The translations under genes and the position numbers were made by a program. From Hemibagrus wyckioides (lineage: Eukaryota; Chordata; Actinopteri; Siluriformes; Bagridae): a stretch of 64,000 bases of DNA. Below are positions 1-55,277 of the stretch, one piece after another. Every line of letters starts with the position of its first letter. The first letter of the stretch is position 1. The notes beneath the pieces are model-generated. The model was not told where the DNA came from. It saw nothing but the letters and a program-made list of their open reading frames with translations, and did not search any database. The DNA lies in NCBI RefSeq assembly GCF_019097595.1, contig NC_080713.1, positions 10,691,699 through 10,755,698 of the forward strand, read 5' to 3'.

Positions 1-1604
1 ACCAATTTCTGGCACATTCACCTTGTTGATATAGTTCTTTTGGTAAGGTGTGAACACAGCAATCATACTCAGGTGCCAACCAAAATAATGAGAGAGTCAG
101 TGTTGTCAATTTAGCTACTTTTCCACTAGTTTTGGTGAACTTACTAAGCGACTGTCAGTCCACAGCACAGCTGCTGGTTATACCAGTTATCACTTACCAC
201 CATTGTGTAAAGCCAACGGCCAATCACTGATCATCATTGTTCATCTCCTCCACACACTTCTTTGTTCTTCATTTTAAATACCATTCTTGGCTAAATTTAT
301 AGTCATAAAAACTTAGAAATGAGTAATAAAAGAGTGCTTCTATTTGTAACTATGTTCCTTCATGTGCATTTCTCATTGAACGAATTATTCATTCCCACTG
401 CTTAATTGTCTGTGTTCTTAATAAAAATAGTAGCATTCTTTAATATTTATTTAATTTGTGATGCTAACTTCTTTCTGTAAAAGTTACAATTTATTATTTG
501 CTATATGGTTAGTCTGTTCACTTTTATTCTAATTTGAGTGCCAGAAAATCTTCCTCAGATAACACGTTTCAATATGCAAATGGTCATGACAAATCAATGA
601 ACATGCAAATTAGTTGGCATTAGATGGCATTATCTAGTGACTTCTAGTGACTTTTGAATATAGCTGGGAACACTAATTTTGGTCTGCTTCCAAGTGAACC
701 GTATTTTAATCATTTACTTAGCTCTGACTCCATGTTCTTCATGCCTAGTTGTTTTCCGTGCCAAAGATTTGTTATTTATTGTTATATTTCAAAGTACATT
801 TTCAGTCCCACTCTGTCCAACATGACCCTCAGGAAATGTTATTTTTTGTTTGCTTTTTGTTTAATTAAGGGCCAAATTGCATCAAATCAAATACTGTATA
901 AGCCACCATTTCAATCTGGTTTAAATTAAACAAACTCAGAATGCATGCTTTAATATTGTCATATTGTTCGAGTATGAGAAATGGTGAATACACACCCAGA
1001 CAATTCATTAAGTTTTTGATTAAAAATGAAATTATACTAAACATACAGAATACATAAATTTTTAATATTTAATGCTATATTTCCTGGGACATTTGAGGTA
1101 TAGCATATAATTGACTGCTATATTGCTTTCCTCTAAAGTCCAGCTTGACATTTCAGTTCAAAGACATAGGCCATAGGGTCAACTTTCTTGATTGCCACTC
1201 AGATAAAACTCATCACCACAGGCATGGTGAAGCAGCAAAGGTCAGAGGTCACCCCAGCTCTGATTTACTTTCAACATTTTGAAGGATTGCTAGAGCTGAG
1301 GGAGTTATTGCAAGATATTAAGTTCCATAATCATTCATACATCTTATGTAATGCTGCACTTATTTTATCAGCTATTCATACAATGCATTCTTTGAGAGCA
1401 AAGTATTTAAAAATGACAAATCATTTTAGTAGCCTTAATTGTAATGGTTGGGTTATTATTGACTAACACTCAGTATTGATAAACTCATTTGATATCATCC
1501 CTCATGCTTTGAGTCTGTAAGAACAAAATATTTTAATCGTTCTAGTGACCTGTATCAGTGTTCAATATCTCACTGAACAAAATTATTTTTGGAAATGCTC
1601 TAAC
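1..1604. other. wdr49 intron sequence, AT-rich, nothing recognised
   Basis: This is the intron following wdr49 exon 13. I see no exon with WD40 character on the minus strand, no tandem repeat and no transposon I can name. The rest of wdr49 should lie to the left. Confidence 0.6.
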
Positions 1605-26528
<24,924 letters not shown>

Positions 26529-29017
26529 CTAGAGGACACAAGTGTACAACTCCTTTGGGGAAAAAATGCCACAAAGTTCATAAAGAGACCAACTCTGCTG
26601 CCTTGCATCAGATACAACACTAAGTTGAGAGCTAATAATTCAACACTGCTATGATGCTTTGATTAATGTTAAAATCATATTAATAATCTATCCATATTAA
26701 GGTTTTTTTCTGTAATTAAATTTTATTCATTTTTTTTTTTTAATTTAGCAAATAACAACAAATAGAACAGACAAAAAAAAAAAAAAAAAACCCTAAGAGA
26801 TACACACTATGAAATCAGTCAAATCAGTCACTTTAGGCAAAAATTCCACAGTGGTAGCCCTATCCATCAAACGAAAATCTACAAAGAAACTTAAAAAGAT
26901 GGACTTCAGAGAAGGAATAGGCTTTAATATGAAATTTGAGAACTGTCTTTTTAAAAGCAGTTGAGTAAGCCAGTAGTATTTTCTTGTGAAGTGGATTTAG
27001 ATTGAAAGATCTAAGTCATCTCAGAGTAAGAATAATGCTGCGGATATAGGAAAATCTTTTTTCTGAAAGAGAGGACCTCAGCTCTGCAGCAGTTTCCCAA
27101 GGATGTCTAAATACATGGATGAAGTTGCCAATAGCAGTTGAGGATATATTTGCAACACAAATATTCAGCAGTACATTTCATTTGAAATTAAGGAGTTCTG
27201 TTCAATCCGTGTACAAATTTAGAATGAGTCAACTGGTGAGCAAAATATTTAGATGAAGCAAATACATTCTTCCGAAAGAAGATCCCAATCCAGTTCCCCA
27301 TTAGCTTCATACAAATCCTAACACCATACCTCCACTATCTCATTCAAGCATGAGAGATAAACTTATTATAAATATTGAATGCAAAACTCCGGGAACATTA
27401 GCAGACTTAAAAAGATCAAAGGCTGGCTTTCTGTGGGAGTGTGCGGAAAGGGAAGAAGCAGGGATTGAATAAGAGTCTTTCAAGGCAAGAAACTGTGCCT
27501 TGTCATTAAAGATGTGCTCGAAAGTAAGAATACTTGCCTTAGATACACATATTCAGTTTTATCTCATTTTAATACCCATAAACTTAGAAAGTTGTCATTC
27601 TGGGACATATAGGAAGGTATATATCAGGAATCACTGAGGCTGTGTTGAAAATGGAATACTTTTATACCACATACTACACCAGTATATACTGTATACTGCA
27701 GACTATTCTTATTAATAGTATGAGCTATGGCATGTATTATGAAGTGTGAATGGGTAGTCTTCCCAATATCTGCAGTGTCATTATGCAATTTCTTTCTGCT
27801 TATCTATCTACCCATCCATCCATCCATCCATCTATTTGTCTAATCTATCATTCACAAGAATTTATGACCAAATGAATGTTTCATTAAAACTAATTACACA
27901 GAACATAATGAATGCACACTGTAACTGATTAAACCTTATACACATCATTTGTTGTGAGATTTTAATATGCCACTCTAGTGCAGGCAAGGCAACATCTGAA
28001 AAAGAAAACTTTTGCAAGCAAAACATATAGTCAGCTCTTCTCTGCACAACATGACATCCAGCGTGCACAACCTTGTTGTTGCTGATAATAATGGGAACTA
28101 TTAAAATAACATTTAGCTAACATAACACAAGGCTGTTTATGGTGTCATTAGCGAAATTACACCATATTATCCTACCTCCTTCTGAGTACGTGTTTTATTT
28201 TTTTTTACTGTCCCCCGCTTTGACCAGCGATGCAAAACAGATTGCTGAGCAGCACTTCACTTCATCTTCAAAGCTTTGAAACGGAAGTAATCAAACATTG
28301 CTTAGGGCATTACCAACTTGTGCAGTGAAGGGGGGCTTTTTCAGTATTTTTATCTGATTTATTATGACAAACTCACAAATGATTAGGAACACCAGTAATG
28401 TTATAATTATCTTACTTGTACATATATTATATGGTATAAATACTAGGTGGATGTAATTGCTAGCACTGATTACCCCACCCCTTCCCGGCCTGGGAAACTA
28501 TGCCTCTAGTATTATCGTTTATCAAGGATTATCATTTTGTGTGACTTTCTATCAGTCAATTATGCTTATAGACACAGTTCGATCAGACATACCTCATGCT
28601 GTTATGATTTAGCACAAAGAATTTCAAGTTACTGTGACTCAAATTGTCTTAATGTGCTCACATGTGGCTGAAAATTATGTACTGATGTGCCAAAAAAGAT
28701 TTAGGAATTTAGGAACTGGAGTGCAAAGCAATTACAGTAATGTACTAGCACAACTATGATAAACAGCTCATTTTCATCACCATATGTGTACAGGGGTTTA
28801 ACATTCTTATTATGTAATTTAAAACATAAAAAGTGTTTTTTGCTGTAGGTAGTTGTATAACATTGTTTATATAAGCAAAAAAAACCAGTTCCAACTTATA
28901 TTAAACATGCAGTTAAACAGGTGCTGATGCTGATTTTATGTTTCGTTTAATCCCCACCATTTTCTGAAAGTGTAGCCATATATTAGCTTGTTAGAGAAAA
29001 TAACCCAAACATTTTCT

Positions 29018-29019
<2 letters not shown>

Positions 29020-29080
<61 letters not shown>
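29020..29080. repeat. (AT)n microsatellite
   Basis: About 30 AT units in the wdr49-pdcd10 intergenic region. Confidence 0.98.
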
Positions 29081-29083
<3 letters not shown>

Positions 29084-30488
29084 CACTCTTACATTTTTCA
29101 AAATGACTCCTCTGTGATGCAACTCTCATATCCAGGCAATTAGAAATTAAAAATAGCACTAGCATAATGTTTTTCCTGCAAGCCTGGATGCTTACGTTCC
29201 ACACGGCAATATGAAATTTTATTTACAGAAAATTACATGATATTGTGGCATATGCGAACATAAAGTGAGGTTTTATAAAAGCTGTAGCTGTCATTTAAAT
29301 CAGCCTGCAGGATCACGCTTTTTGGTTATTTCTCTCTCTCTCTCTTTTTTTTTTTTTTATAACAGGCTGTAAAGTACATGTTAAAACAATTTCAATCCAT
29401 CCATCATTCTGTGATTACTGGGAGTGTTTCTGAAGCTGATTTTCTCAGAGTCGTGCTCATACAGGCGAGTGAAATGCTTTTATTTTTTAAGCTGGTGTTT
29501 CGTTGATTTTCCCCCCAGGACATTTCACATCGTTTCTGATATTAGATACTTAGCGTTAAAAGCCAAACTGAGATCAAGAAAATAGTTGTGAAATACATTA
29601 ACACAACCAATTTATAAATGTTTTAACAATGAGTTTAATCAGCAAAAGGAGGCTAGAGGAACAGGAATGTGAAAAAAAAACAAAAAAACATTGCCATGTA
29701 GGATTACACAACAAATATCACCATAACACCAGGGTCATAAAGTAAAGAGCCACACAAGTGTTTCTCAAAGCTCTAATAAACAGAACCAAATTATGCATTT
29801 TGTTCACTGTTATAAAATCTACACAACAAATAATCAGCTACTAACACAGAATATCTAAATGTTAATGTTATACACCTGATTTTTCTAAAGTGGCATAAAA
29901 AGACTAGAAAAAAATTCCCTACCTATCACTGTTTGTGTGAAGTGAGTCCAGGACATGAAAGCTTGTCGCAAGGCTCTTTAGCAATGAAGCTCAAAAAAGT
30001 TTGAGTGTTGGGCATATGGGAATATAAACTCCTTGAAATTTTCACAATGCTAAGTGCAGTTCTAAGAAACAAACAGAGCAAAAGTCCTCAAAGAACAAGG
30101 GAAGCTGCCACCAGTTGTAGCGCTGCTGGTGGTGAATCCAAACACACACCACACACATACACACAACACTTTTCTTTTATGATCCCTCTCTTTTAAAGCC
30201 CGTCCAGGTCTCCAGGCAACAAGGGAGCGAGACGGGGACGTGTTTATGCGTCCAAGCCATTCCTCTTTTCACAGATTGGACACTAGAGAGAAGCTTATCT
30301 GAGCCTGGGGCACATTTTTCCCCAACACACATACACACACACACATTGGAAAGAAGCAATGGGGGAAAGAGTTTTATTACAGTTTCCACATCCCTTGCTT
30401 CCACAGCTCTCAAGGGTTTTAAACAATTGTTGTCCAGGGCTTTGGTGAGAACAAAAGCTTTATTTTCTTTCTCTCTCTAACTCATATT

Positions 30489-30532
<44 letters not shown>

Positions 30533-30854
30533 CCACAAAAAACCATCACCCTGGGAACCCAATAATGCTGCATTCATATCCAGAAAGCTCTGTTTTTTAA
30601 ATACTTCTTTTAAGCAACACACAGGTTCCAGTCCTACAGTCTTTACTCAATCTGCTATTACACATTGCTTTAAAGATTCCCTAAGTTTAGCCTTATCCAG
30701 TGTGTGGAAAATCCTAGCATGAAATTGAGATCTACAATATGTATCCTGTTTAGAAACTGCTCACTTCTTTTTGACACCATATAACTCATCCAAACAGCTA
30801 CATATCGACACGACTGCTGCTGTTTTCCAATTTATACTCAACATACTTTTACTT

Positions 30855-31215
30855 TACACACAGTGGCACAGCAGCTTACAGCTTCAGAGTCCCTCATTCA
30901 ATCCTGAGCTCAGATTACTAGCTGTGTAATGTTACCAATGTCCTTTCATTGTTCACATGGGTTTTTTTCAAGATCTTCAGCTTCCTCCCAACCCCCAAAA
31001 AGATGCCAGCAGGTGGACTGGCTATGCTAAATTGCCTCTGTGTGTGTGTGTGTGTGCGCGTGTGTGTGTGTGAGTATGTGTGTGCATTGTACCTCCCATT
31101 CTAAGTGGCACCCAATCTAGAGTATATTCCAGTTTTATGCCCAGTTTTCCTGGATAGACTCCAGATCCACCGTGAACCTAATCAAGATAAAGCGAATACT
31201 GAAGAGGAATGAATA
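30855..31215 (+). repeat. interspersed repeat (LINE-tail type)
   Basis: The order is gtggcacagcagcttacagc, cttcctcccaacccccaaaa, caggtggactggctatgcta, a (TG)n tract (31040-31085), then a tail ending gataaagcgaatactgaaga. This module is widespread in fish and is the most complete copy here. Confidence 0.65.
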
Positions 31216-33164
31216 AATTATGCAAGAGGTGCAATTTTTTACACCAAACATACTGAGGGCTAAGAAGTAGAAAGTTAGAAGGGTAACGCAGAAGAAAATA
31301 ATGAACTGCCTTTGGTGGTTGAAAGATGTTGCAATGTTAAATGCTGAAATGAACAGAAATTTGAGAAATATATAAAATTATCTGATGGTACATAAAAAAA
31401 TATGCTCTTGTTAAAAGTAAGAGGTTCTGTTTAGTACCATACTACAGTATTTTACCACACTATATAGTACCATGTTTGTCTGTACAACAATTTTGTCATT
31501 ACTGTCTGTCTAAATGTGTACACTCACACCAGTGAGATTAATGCAAGGGCAAGAGAACGATAAAGCATATTCTCTACAACTTTACAAAATGTCTGGGCAC
31601 ATGCAGAAAATTAAGTTTTTCTACCAGAGATGGAAAACATACAGCTGCAATAAACCTAAAAAAAATAGATATTTTATTACATTTTTGATTATAACATTCT
31701 AATATTTTTGATATTTTAATTAATATATAATTAAAATGTTTGTGTCTTCCTAGCTCTGTCTTTTTTATTTAATGTACATTTCAAATATACTAGCAAGTTA
31801 GTGTCTTATTCACTGCAGGGATTTTTACTTAAATGCCAAAAAAAAAAAAGGGAATACACGAACTGTCATAATAAATCATTATTCCCTGGTGAGGCACTTT
31901 ATTTCTGCTACAAGATTTTCAAAGTGTTTCTAAAATCAAAGAAATATGGAAAAGTATGGAATGTGTTTTAATGTTGTTTTGATATTAAATCCTCAATATC
32001 CAATATTCATTCCCATTAATTATACACTCACAATTATACATGCAAAACAGAGTTCTACACATACCATGAATCATTAAAAATTCTCAAAATGGGTTGGATA
32101 AGTATTATAGCACTGACATAACATGCATTTACAAAGCTAATGTTAATTGTTGTTTTCTTTCAATAACACCTGATATTGACTCAGTCAACAGTTTGTCCAG
32201 GGATGATGAATTCTTGTTGTTCAGTTGTGAACCCAGTGTTCTGGACCCAGCGGTGTCTTCTTATGAAACGTACATTACAAAGAGAGCAACAGAGCTGAAA
32301 TAATTCATTTTCTCATGGCTCTTACCCTGAGGGATCATTTATGTTTCTGATTTCTACACATTACTTAATGGCCCGAGATAATAATAATTAGCTGATCAGC
32401 GCTTTCATGCATGAAGATAGGGTTTAAAATCAGGTCACGGTCATTTAAGTCAATATCCATTTCAAAACAGAAGCGTTTTGGCAATTAAAAAATTAAGATA
32501 GGGAATTCCTTGAGGAATCACTATCAAATCCTTTGGGTAAAAGGCTAAGATGTCAGGCTTGAAGTCACTCTAGACTATGAGAGGCAGCTCTTTAAATTCT
32601 CTGTTTTTGTACATGTAGCAGGCATTTTCACTTTCCCAGAGTGTTTGTACTCTAAAACACCTATTGATTTAGTCTAGGTTAGAATTTGTCATATTATTGT
32701 CTTAGGAGTCTAACTGTTACCTGAGCCTTAAAGCCTTAAAGTTCTGGAGCTGCAGTATCCTATTATATCAGATTAATAACCATGACAACTACAGGTAGGT
32801 GTTTAAAACAAAAGCTATGTACAGAATAACAATTCAGAAGTTAATAAAAAAAAAAAGGTTACAGTGTTTAGCAGATCCATTATCTAAAGTAACTTAAAGA
32901 AGTTCTTTCTTATCTTAAATCCAGATAGAGTCCAGAAGATTAAGAAAGCATACTAACTTGACAAAAAAAATGTATCCTTACTTCTGGATAATATAATTCT
33001 ATTATATATCTATATTTTTTACTATAGTTAAAGACACCTATCCTAGATAAGATATTGTTATTCCTAATGTGAGACAGGATTTCCTTTTGTATAAATTTGT
33101 TTAAAAAAAAAAAAAAACTGAACACCGTCAGTATGAATTGGAACATTGACTGTGCACCAGGCCT

Positions 33165-33840
33165 TCTCTTTTGACATCAGTGTCTGCTCTCAGTAAAGCT
33201 CTTGTGGCTGTTTAACAAGAGCATATGGATATTATGGCTGTGGGTATGATCGCTTCTGGCAGGTCTGCCTCTAAACGCCATTCAAATTATTCAGAATGCA
33301 GCTGTTCAACATGATTTCAAGTTCCTAAGTTCTCCCACACCACCCCATTGCTACACTCCTTTTGGATTCCTGTAGCTGCTAACAACATATTTAAAACACT
33401 GATGCTTGCCTGATACTAAGCCTTAAACAGACCAGAACCCACTTACCATAAAGCAGTTATCACACCCTGCACTGCACCACACTTCCTCTGATCCTCTAGC
33501 AATGCTTAACTGATCCCACCATCTCTTAGGGTATAGGGAAGGCATGAATCAAGATTCTACCCTGTTCTGGTGACTAGTTGGAGGAATAAACTTCCCTTAG
33601 ATGTCAAAGCAGCCAAGTCACTGGCAGGCTTCAAACAACGTCTAAAAATGTCTTTGTGCTGTTCTTGCTGTATTACCCCCCCTTAACAGGGCTTTTATAC
33701 TGATGGTATTCTTAGTCCGTAACATGCTGAACCAGTATCCTAATGCATTTATTGAAAGAGACTTCAAAGCATTTTGTAAGTCGTTCTGGATAAGGGCATC
33801 TGCCAAATGCCATAAATGTAAAGATGGTCTGGTGTGCATA
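33165..33840 (+). mobile_element. L2-like LINE ORF2 3' remnant
   Basis: A decayed plus-strand frame reads LAGLPLNAIQIIQNAAVQHD near 33256-33315, the hallmark C-terminal reverse-transcriptase segment of L2-type LINEs (AGLP..AI..LQ.IQNAA). It is followed by the typical tail phrase caaagcattttgtaagtcgt, then gggcatctgccaaatgcc. Stops are frequent. Confidence 0.8.
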
Positions 33841-35958
33841 TACCTTCGGTCATATAGTGTAGGTTACTAAAGGTAGCACTGTAGCAGTGTGTAAGGAAGA
33901 AATTTGTAAATATAAAGTGACATGTTTTTCTAGTTGCCTTGTAGAGTGTTCCAGTGTTCTGAGGCATAATAGTATGGTTAATGTGCAAAAAATAATAATA
34001 TAAAATTTTGGTCCAAACCATACCAATGTCTGGGTTTAAATCTGAAAACTGATACAAATATTCTGAGCACTAAACAGATGCAAATACAAATACAGATAAT
34101 AGCATTTCATTAGTATGCACTTTGCCATGCTACTGCACCAAGTGTAAAATCATGACAGCTACTATACCCAGCTTTAAATAAATCTTCTGGATTTATTACT
34201 ATGATTGGTTCACCTATGACTCCACAGAACTCAATCAAATCCTAGATACTGTTGCACTTAGTATAATGATCTCACTTGTAATTTAAAACAGACCACTTGA
34301 ATGCAAATGGTGTCAGACTAAACTGGTAGACTTCCAAATCACATTGAAGGCATGCCTTCTTAACTACAGAAAAGCTGCTATTGCTAAAAATGTCTAAAAA
34401 CTAAATAATTACCTATTTTTTGGAACAATACAATCTCATCAGTAGAGTGAATAAAATTCTTTACCCCATCAGGACTGATTTGCTTCTCTGAACTAGATTC
34501 AATACATACAGTATGCATTTTCTAAACAGAAAGTACCAGAGGCAAACTAGGCTGTCAAAATGAAAACCAATATCAAGCATTCCCAGTATCATTAAGATCC
34601 AATAAAAAGTTGTAGTTCAGCAAATAATACTAGTACAGGAATCACAGTCTCTTTTATTGGTGGTGAGATATTTCAGGCAGGATTTAATGGTGGTGGAAAG
34701 AATACAAAACGCTCTGACTTGCAAAAAAAAAAAAAAAAAGTACAACTACTCTAGTAGTAACTCACTTGGGTAAAAAAAATAACAATAGACGGTCACAAAG
34801 ATTACCTAAGAGTCATCTGGTGAAAATCTACATCAGTAATTACTTATGAAATTTACATTTTCATGTCTAAACTGACACAAAATGTTTAATTTTGCTTTAA
34901 ACTAACCAAATGAGCTACGCTAAAGTGGACAGCAACCACGATTAGCAAAGGTATTTAAACGTAGCCAAATGCTGTTGGTGGTTTAAATATTTTGCAAGGT
35001 TTGTTAGCTAGCTCATGCTATTTCATGCATTTTTTTCTAGCTACAGCAAAGCTCCATCATTTATATCAGTCTTTCAACAACCTTAATAAAATATAAAATC
35101 TTCATTCACATGCGTTCTGTTAAATTCTAATTTTGTTTCTAATTGACAGATCTTTCAAAGATGTTGTATAAACATGGGGCAGCATGTACGCAGCATGTTT
35201 GTCTCATAATTGGGAAGCACATATTCCATATGGATCACAGTTGAACAATCTAAATGCATTCACACAAGCTGCTAGACTGTATGTATGTTGTCAACTTTCA
35301 ACTTCCTGTTAGGTGATTACTCTAAAACGTTACTAGATAATCCACTACAGCGTAAGAGACAGCCTCTTAATGAATAATGAATTAATGCATGAATAATGAC
35401 CAGCTTATGTGCATGTTTGTTAGTTAATTAATTAGTTAATTAACACATAGGAGTAAATCAAGCCTGCTTCATAACAAATATGAATCGAATGTACATAATT
35501 GCAAATTGTTTATATAATTTGCCATAGGCAGATGACAGAATGGTGTCACAATTTATATTGATCCTATTTATCAAACGGAGAAAGATGTACTAATAATAAA
35601 CAGCAATAATTTCATCTCAATCCATTTTGCACCATCCTCCATCCATTTCTCTTCAAATCCCACTGTAGTACTATTACATGCTCTGAGTGGTTTGGGTCTG
35701 GTGCACTTCTCCTCTGCCCACAAGACTGAAATGAACAAAGTAACATGTATTCATTTGGAGGATGGTATTAATTATTAACATTTAAAGCCAGGGTTCTATA
35801 ACAATATTTATTTTTGCTTTAGTCCTATATCTCCCCTTATTTAATTTAACTGCTATCTATCTATGTCAATCATTTCTCCCAGCTTTAAACCACTCATGTT
35901 TTGGGCCACTGGCCATCTTCAAAATGTCTGTGCACGTTTATATTCTTTATATCACATA

Positions 35959-36382
35959 CACACTGACCAGGCATAACATCATGACCACCTGCCTAATATT
36001 GTGTTTGGTCTCCTTTTTGCTGCCAAAACAGCCCTGACACATGATGCACTGTGTATTCTTCAGCAATTTGAGCAACAGTAGCTCGTCTGTTGGTTCGGAT
36101 CAAATGGATCACCATGACCCTGTTGCCAGTTCACCACTGTTCCTTCCTTGGGCCACTTTTGATAGATACTGACCAATGCAGACCAGGAACACCCCACAAG
36201 AGCTGCAGTTTTGGAGATACTCTGATCCAATCTTCTAGCCATCAAAATTTAGCCCTCGTCAAACTCGCTCAAATCCTTACGCCTGCCCATTTTTCCGCAC
36301 TAACAGGTGCCATGTTGAGGAGATAATCAGTGTTATTCACCTCACCTGTCAGTGCTCAGAATGTTATTCCTGATCGGTGTAC
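35959..36382 (-). mobile_element. non-autonomous Tc1 deletion derivative with both ends
   Basis: About 424 bp, with near-matching inverted ends (cacactgaccaggcataac on the left; the complement of the right end reads tacaccgatcaggaataac). The inside is an internally deleted copy of the same family, in opposite orientation. Pieces for HTH-region codons survive (read on the minus strand, MARRLDQSISKTAALVGCSW). It lies downstream of pdcd10. Confidence 0.85.
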
Positions 36383-36849
36383 ATATGTATACATACGTAT
36401 GAATGTATAGAAAATAACCAAAAAGGTTCCCATAAACCAACGCTCATGCCTTCCTCGTTGGATAACATACTCTGTATCTGAGAACTGCTGTTGTAATTGA
36501 ATTGTACTGAATATGCTTGCAAGATAAAACCTGTCCCAAACACAGAAAAATGCTCATTACATAGGCAGCATTCTCTTAAACAGAAGCTAACGATTTTAGG
36601 CAATCACTACAGCAGTAATTGCAAAAGCTCAATTTAGCTGTCAATACTATAACTGACTGTTATGAATATGGTCCACAGATATCTCCATATCCCCCACAAC
36701 CCAAAGCAAGATAAAGCTCTTCCTCCCAATTCCTGAATGAATTGAATTTTCTGTGCAACTTAAAGTCTATAAATGCCACAAAATACAAATAATACAATAA
36801 ATACATATGAGGCAGAAGCATTGTAGACAAGATGCAGTCTATTTATTTG

Positions 36850-53439
<16,590 letters not shown>

Positions 53440-53450
<11 letters not shown>

Positions 53451-53905
53451 GGAAGTTTTTTTTTTTTTTTTAAGCCCAAAATCCACAAAATCTAGGTGAG
53501 GTTTTTCTGCTTTCAACAGCAGATGATTCGCAAAGGTGTGGACACAGAATTTGTAGTCTTTTCAAAGCGTTGATATAATGGAGAAGGTGCGCCGGGGTTC
53601 AAATACAGAACTACATTTCCCAGGGAGCTCGTCTGATTAGCCGTTGCCTGTTCGGGGTTTGACTTCCGGGTTTTCTAAATAACTAACGTTTTTATCGCTG
53701 TCGTCTGTCTTTCTGCGTATTAACAACGACCCCGTCGCATTATATAACATAATACAAAAATATATATATTTTTTAATAATCATAATAATAAAAGTTGCAT
53801 TGGTCTAGGTGTTTTCTGTGGTGGAATAGGAATTGACCAATCACAGACGAGAGGGGCGGAGCCAGTGCTGAATATGTATATTTATATATACAGCAGTCAG
53901 AGCAA
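53440..53905. promoter_or_regulatory. divergent promoter between pdcd10 and serpini1
   Basis: The interval between the two first exons carries ETS-like cores (acggaagt at 53449, acttccggg at 53662). It also has two ZNF143/THAP11-type motifs in opposite orientation (actacatttcccag at 53610, and the complement of actacaaattc at 53547-53557). Nearer the rightward gene are a CCAAT box (53837-53841), a GC box (ggggcgga near 53852-53859) and a TATA-like stretch (53878-53889). PDCD10 and SERPINI1 are known to be divergently transcribed in mammals. Motif calls are by eye. Confidence 0.7.
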
Positions 53906-53911
53906 CCTGCC

Positions 53912-54030
53912 TCCGTGTAGCGAAGGACGAACGTGTGTGTTTGTGTGTGTGTCTGTGTGCATGTGTGTATGTGGGAGAGAGACACCACGATAACTGCATC
54001 CATTTCGACTTCATCATCTTTAAACAGACG
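53912..54030 (+). other. serpini1: probable serpini1 non-coding exon 1
   Basis: A TATA-like box at 53878-53889 predicts a start about 30 bp downstream. The transcript would then run through a GT-rich leader (53931-53972) to a good donor, AGACG|GTAAGG, at 54030/54031. No ATG-initiated serpin frame is present, which agrees with SERPINI1 having its start codon in a later exon. Gene identity comes from conserved neighbourhood (WDR49, PDCD10, SERPINI1), not from coding sequence, so it is an inference. The intron then fills the rest of the window. Confidence 0.55.
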
Positions 54031-55233
54031 GTAAGGTTACATAAATTCGAATATACCGAGAACATGTGATTAAAATATATAAGAGATGTACACGATGGAT
54101 AACCTGATGGGCTTTTTTTTTTACTCTCACTGTGGGCAGATGGTGCTTTAAACGATAAACAACATGATCATGCCTTTACATAAGATCAGGATTGGAATCT
54201 ACTTATACACACACACACACAATAGTAAATATTTTACATTTACTATTCTATATAATATTGTATCACCTGATATTTCAAATATAATATGCATGAGTTGCTT
54301 AGTATTTAGTATGTGTCCATTTTGCATTAATGATAGTGTGCATTCGAGTGGACATGAAGTCCACAAGTTTGTGTAAAACCATTTTGTTTTAAATCTAGTG
54401 TGGCTCAGCACGTGCTTCAGTAGAAGAGATTAGGCCTTGAGGAAGCACTTACCATGGTCAATATCACACATCTGCTTACATTTAAATAGGGACCTAGAAA
54501 TAGTGTAGAATTTTATTATTATTATTATTATTATTATTTAGTTGTTTATTTTGTTGTACCTTTAATTAACAATGTCAAGAAAAGACACAACAATCACACA
54601 CACACACACACACACACGTGTGTATGTAATTGACATATCTATAGCTATATATCTGGATAGATAGATGAGATATTGACCATTTACTTTCCTTATAAGTTGA
54701 ATTTATTCCAGTTTCCAAGAGTTTCAGTGTGAACTCAGAATTTCGAATCACAATGGCCATATGTATTTTATGTATTTTATATAGTAATAGGTAAATGTTT
54801 TGTTATGTATCAAAAACATTTTTTAAAACAACATCTTGGCACTTTAATCCTAATTTTTTTTTTTTTAAGATTTATTTTATTTATTTTATGTTTTTCATTT
54901 AAATTACATTTGTCTATTGCACTGACAAAAACTAGTGCTAGTGTTACTTCTCACAATGCATCAGGAGAGTTTCTGCTACAGGAAAGTGATTTGTTTTCTT
55001 GAAGCAGAGGGAAGAGGGAAAGTGGTGGTGTCATGATGGTATATTTCTGGCATTGGCTCATTGTGGAATCAGAGAGGAAGATGATTTGAGCAGACAGAGG
55101 TGTGAAAGTGTTGCTCCAGAAAATCTTGTTTTCATGCTTCTGTAAATAAGATTTGTAGAAATGTCTTGTCCTCCATAAGTGTGACCATTTTAAATGGCAG
55201 CAGCTTAAGAGAGAGAAACACTGGAATCAGCTC

Positions 55234-55277
<44 letters not shown>

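Larger units (their letters stand above)
26529..36849. other. wdr49-pdcd10 intergenic region
   Basis: About 10 kb separates the 5' side of wdr49 from the inferred 3' end of pdcd10. It includes an AT-rich tract at 29.0 kb, a GC-richer island with an X-box-like motif near 30.2 kb, a LINE-type repeat at 30.9 kb, an L2-like LINE remnant at 33.2 kb and a Tc1 deletion derivative at 36.0 kb. I see no further gene. Confidence 0.6.

Noticed and set aside
1..1604. Further wdr49 exon 14
   Set aside because: I scanned the minus strand for the next conserved WD segment and found no frame with correct phase and similarity.
26740..27620. Possible reversed LINE in the wdr49 upstream region
   Set aside because: It has a poly(A)-like start and repeat-like feel, but no reverse-transcriptase or other motif could be read in any frame.
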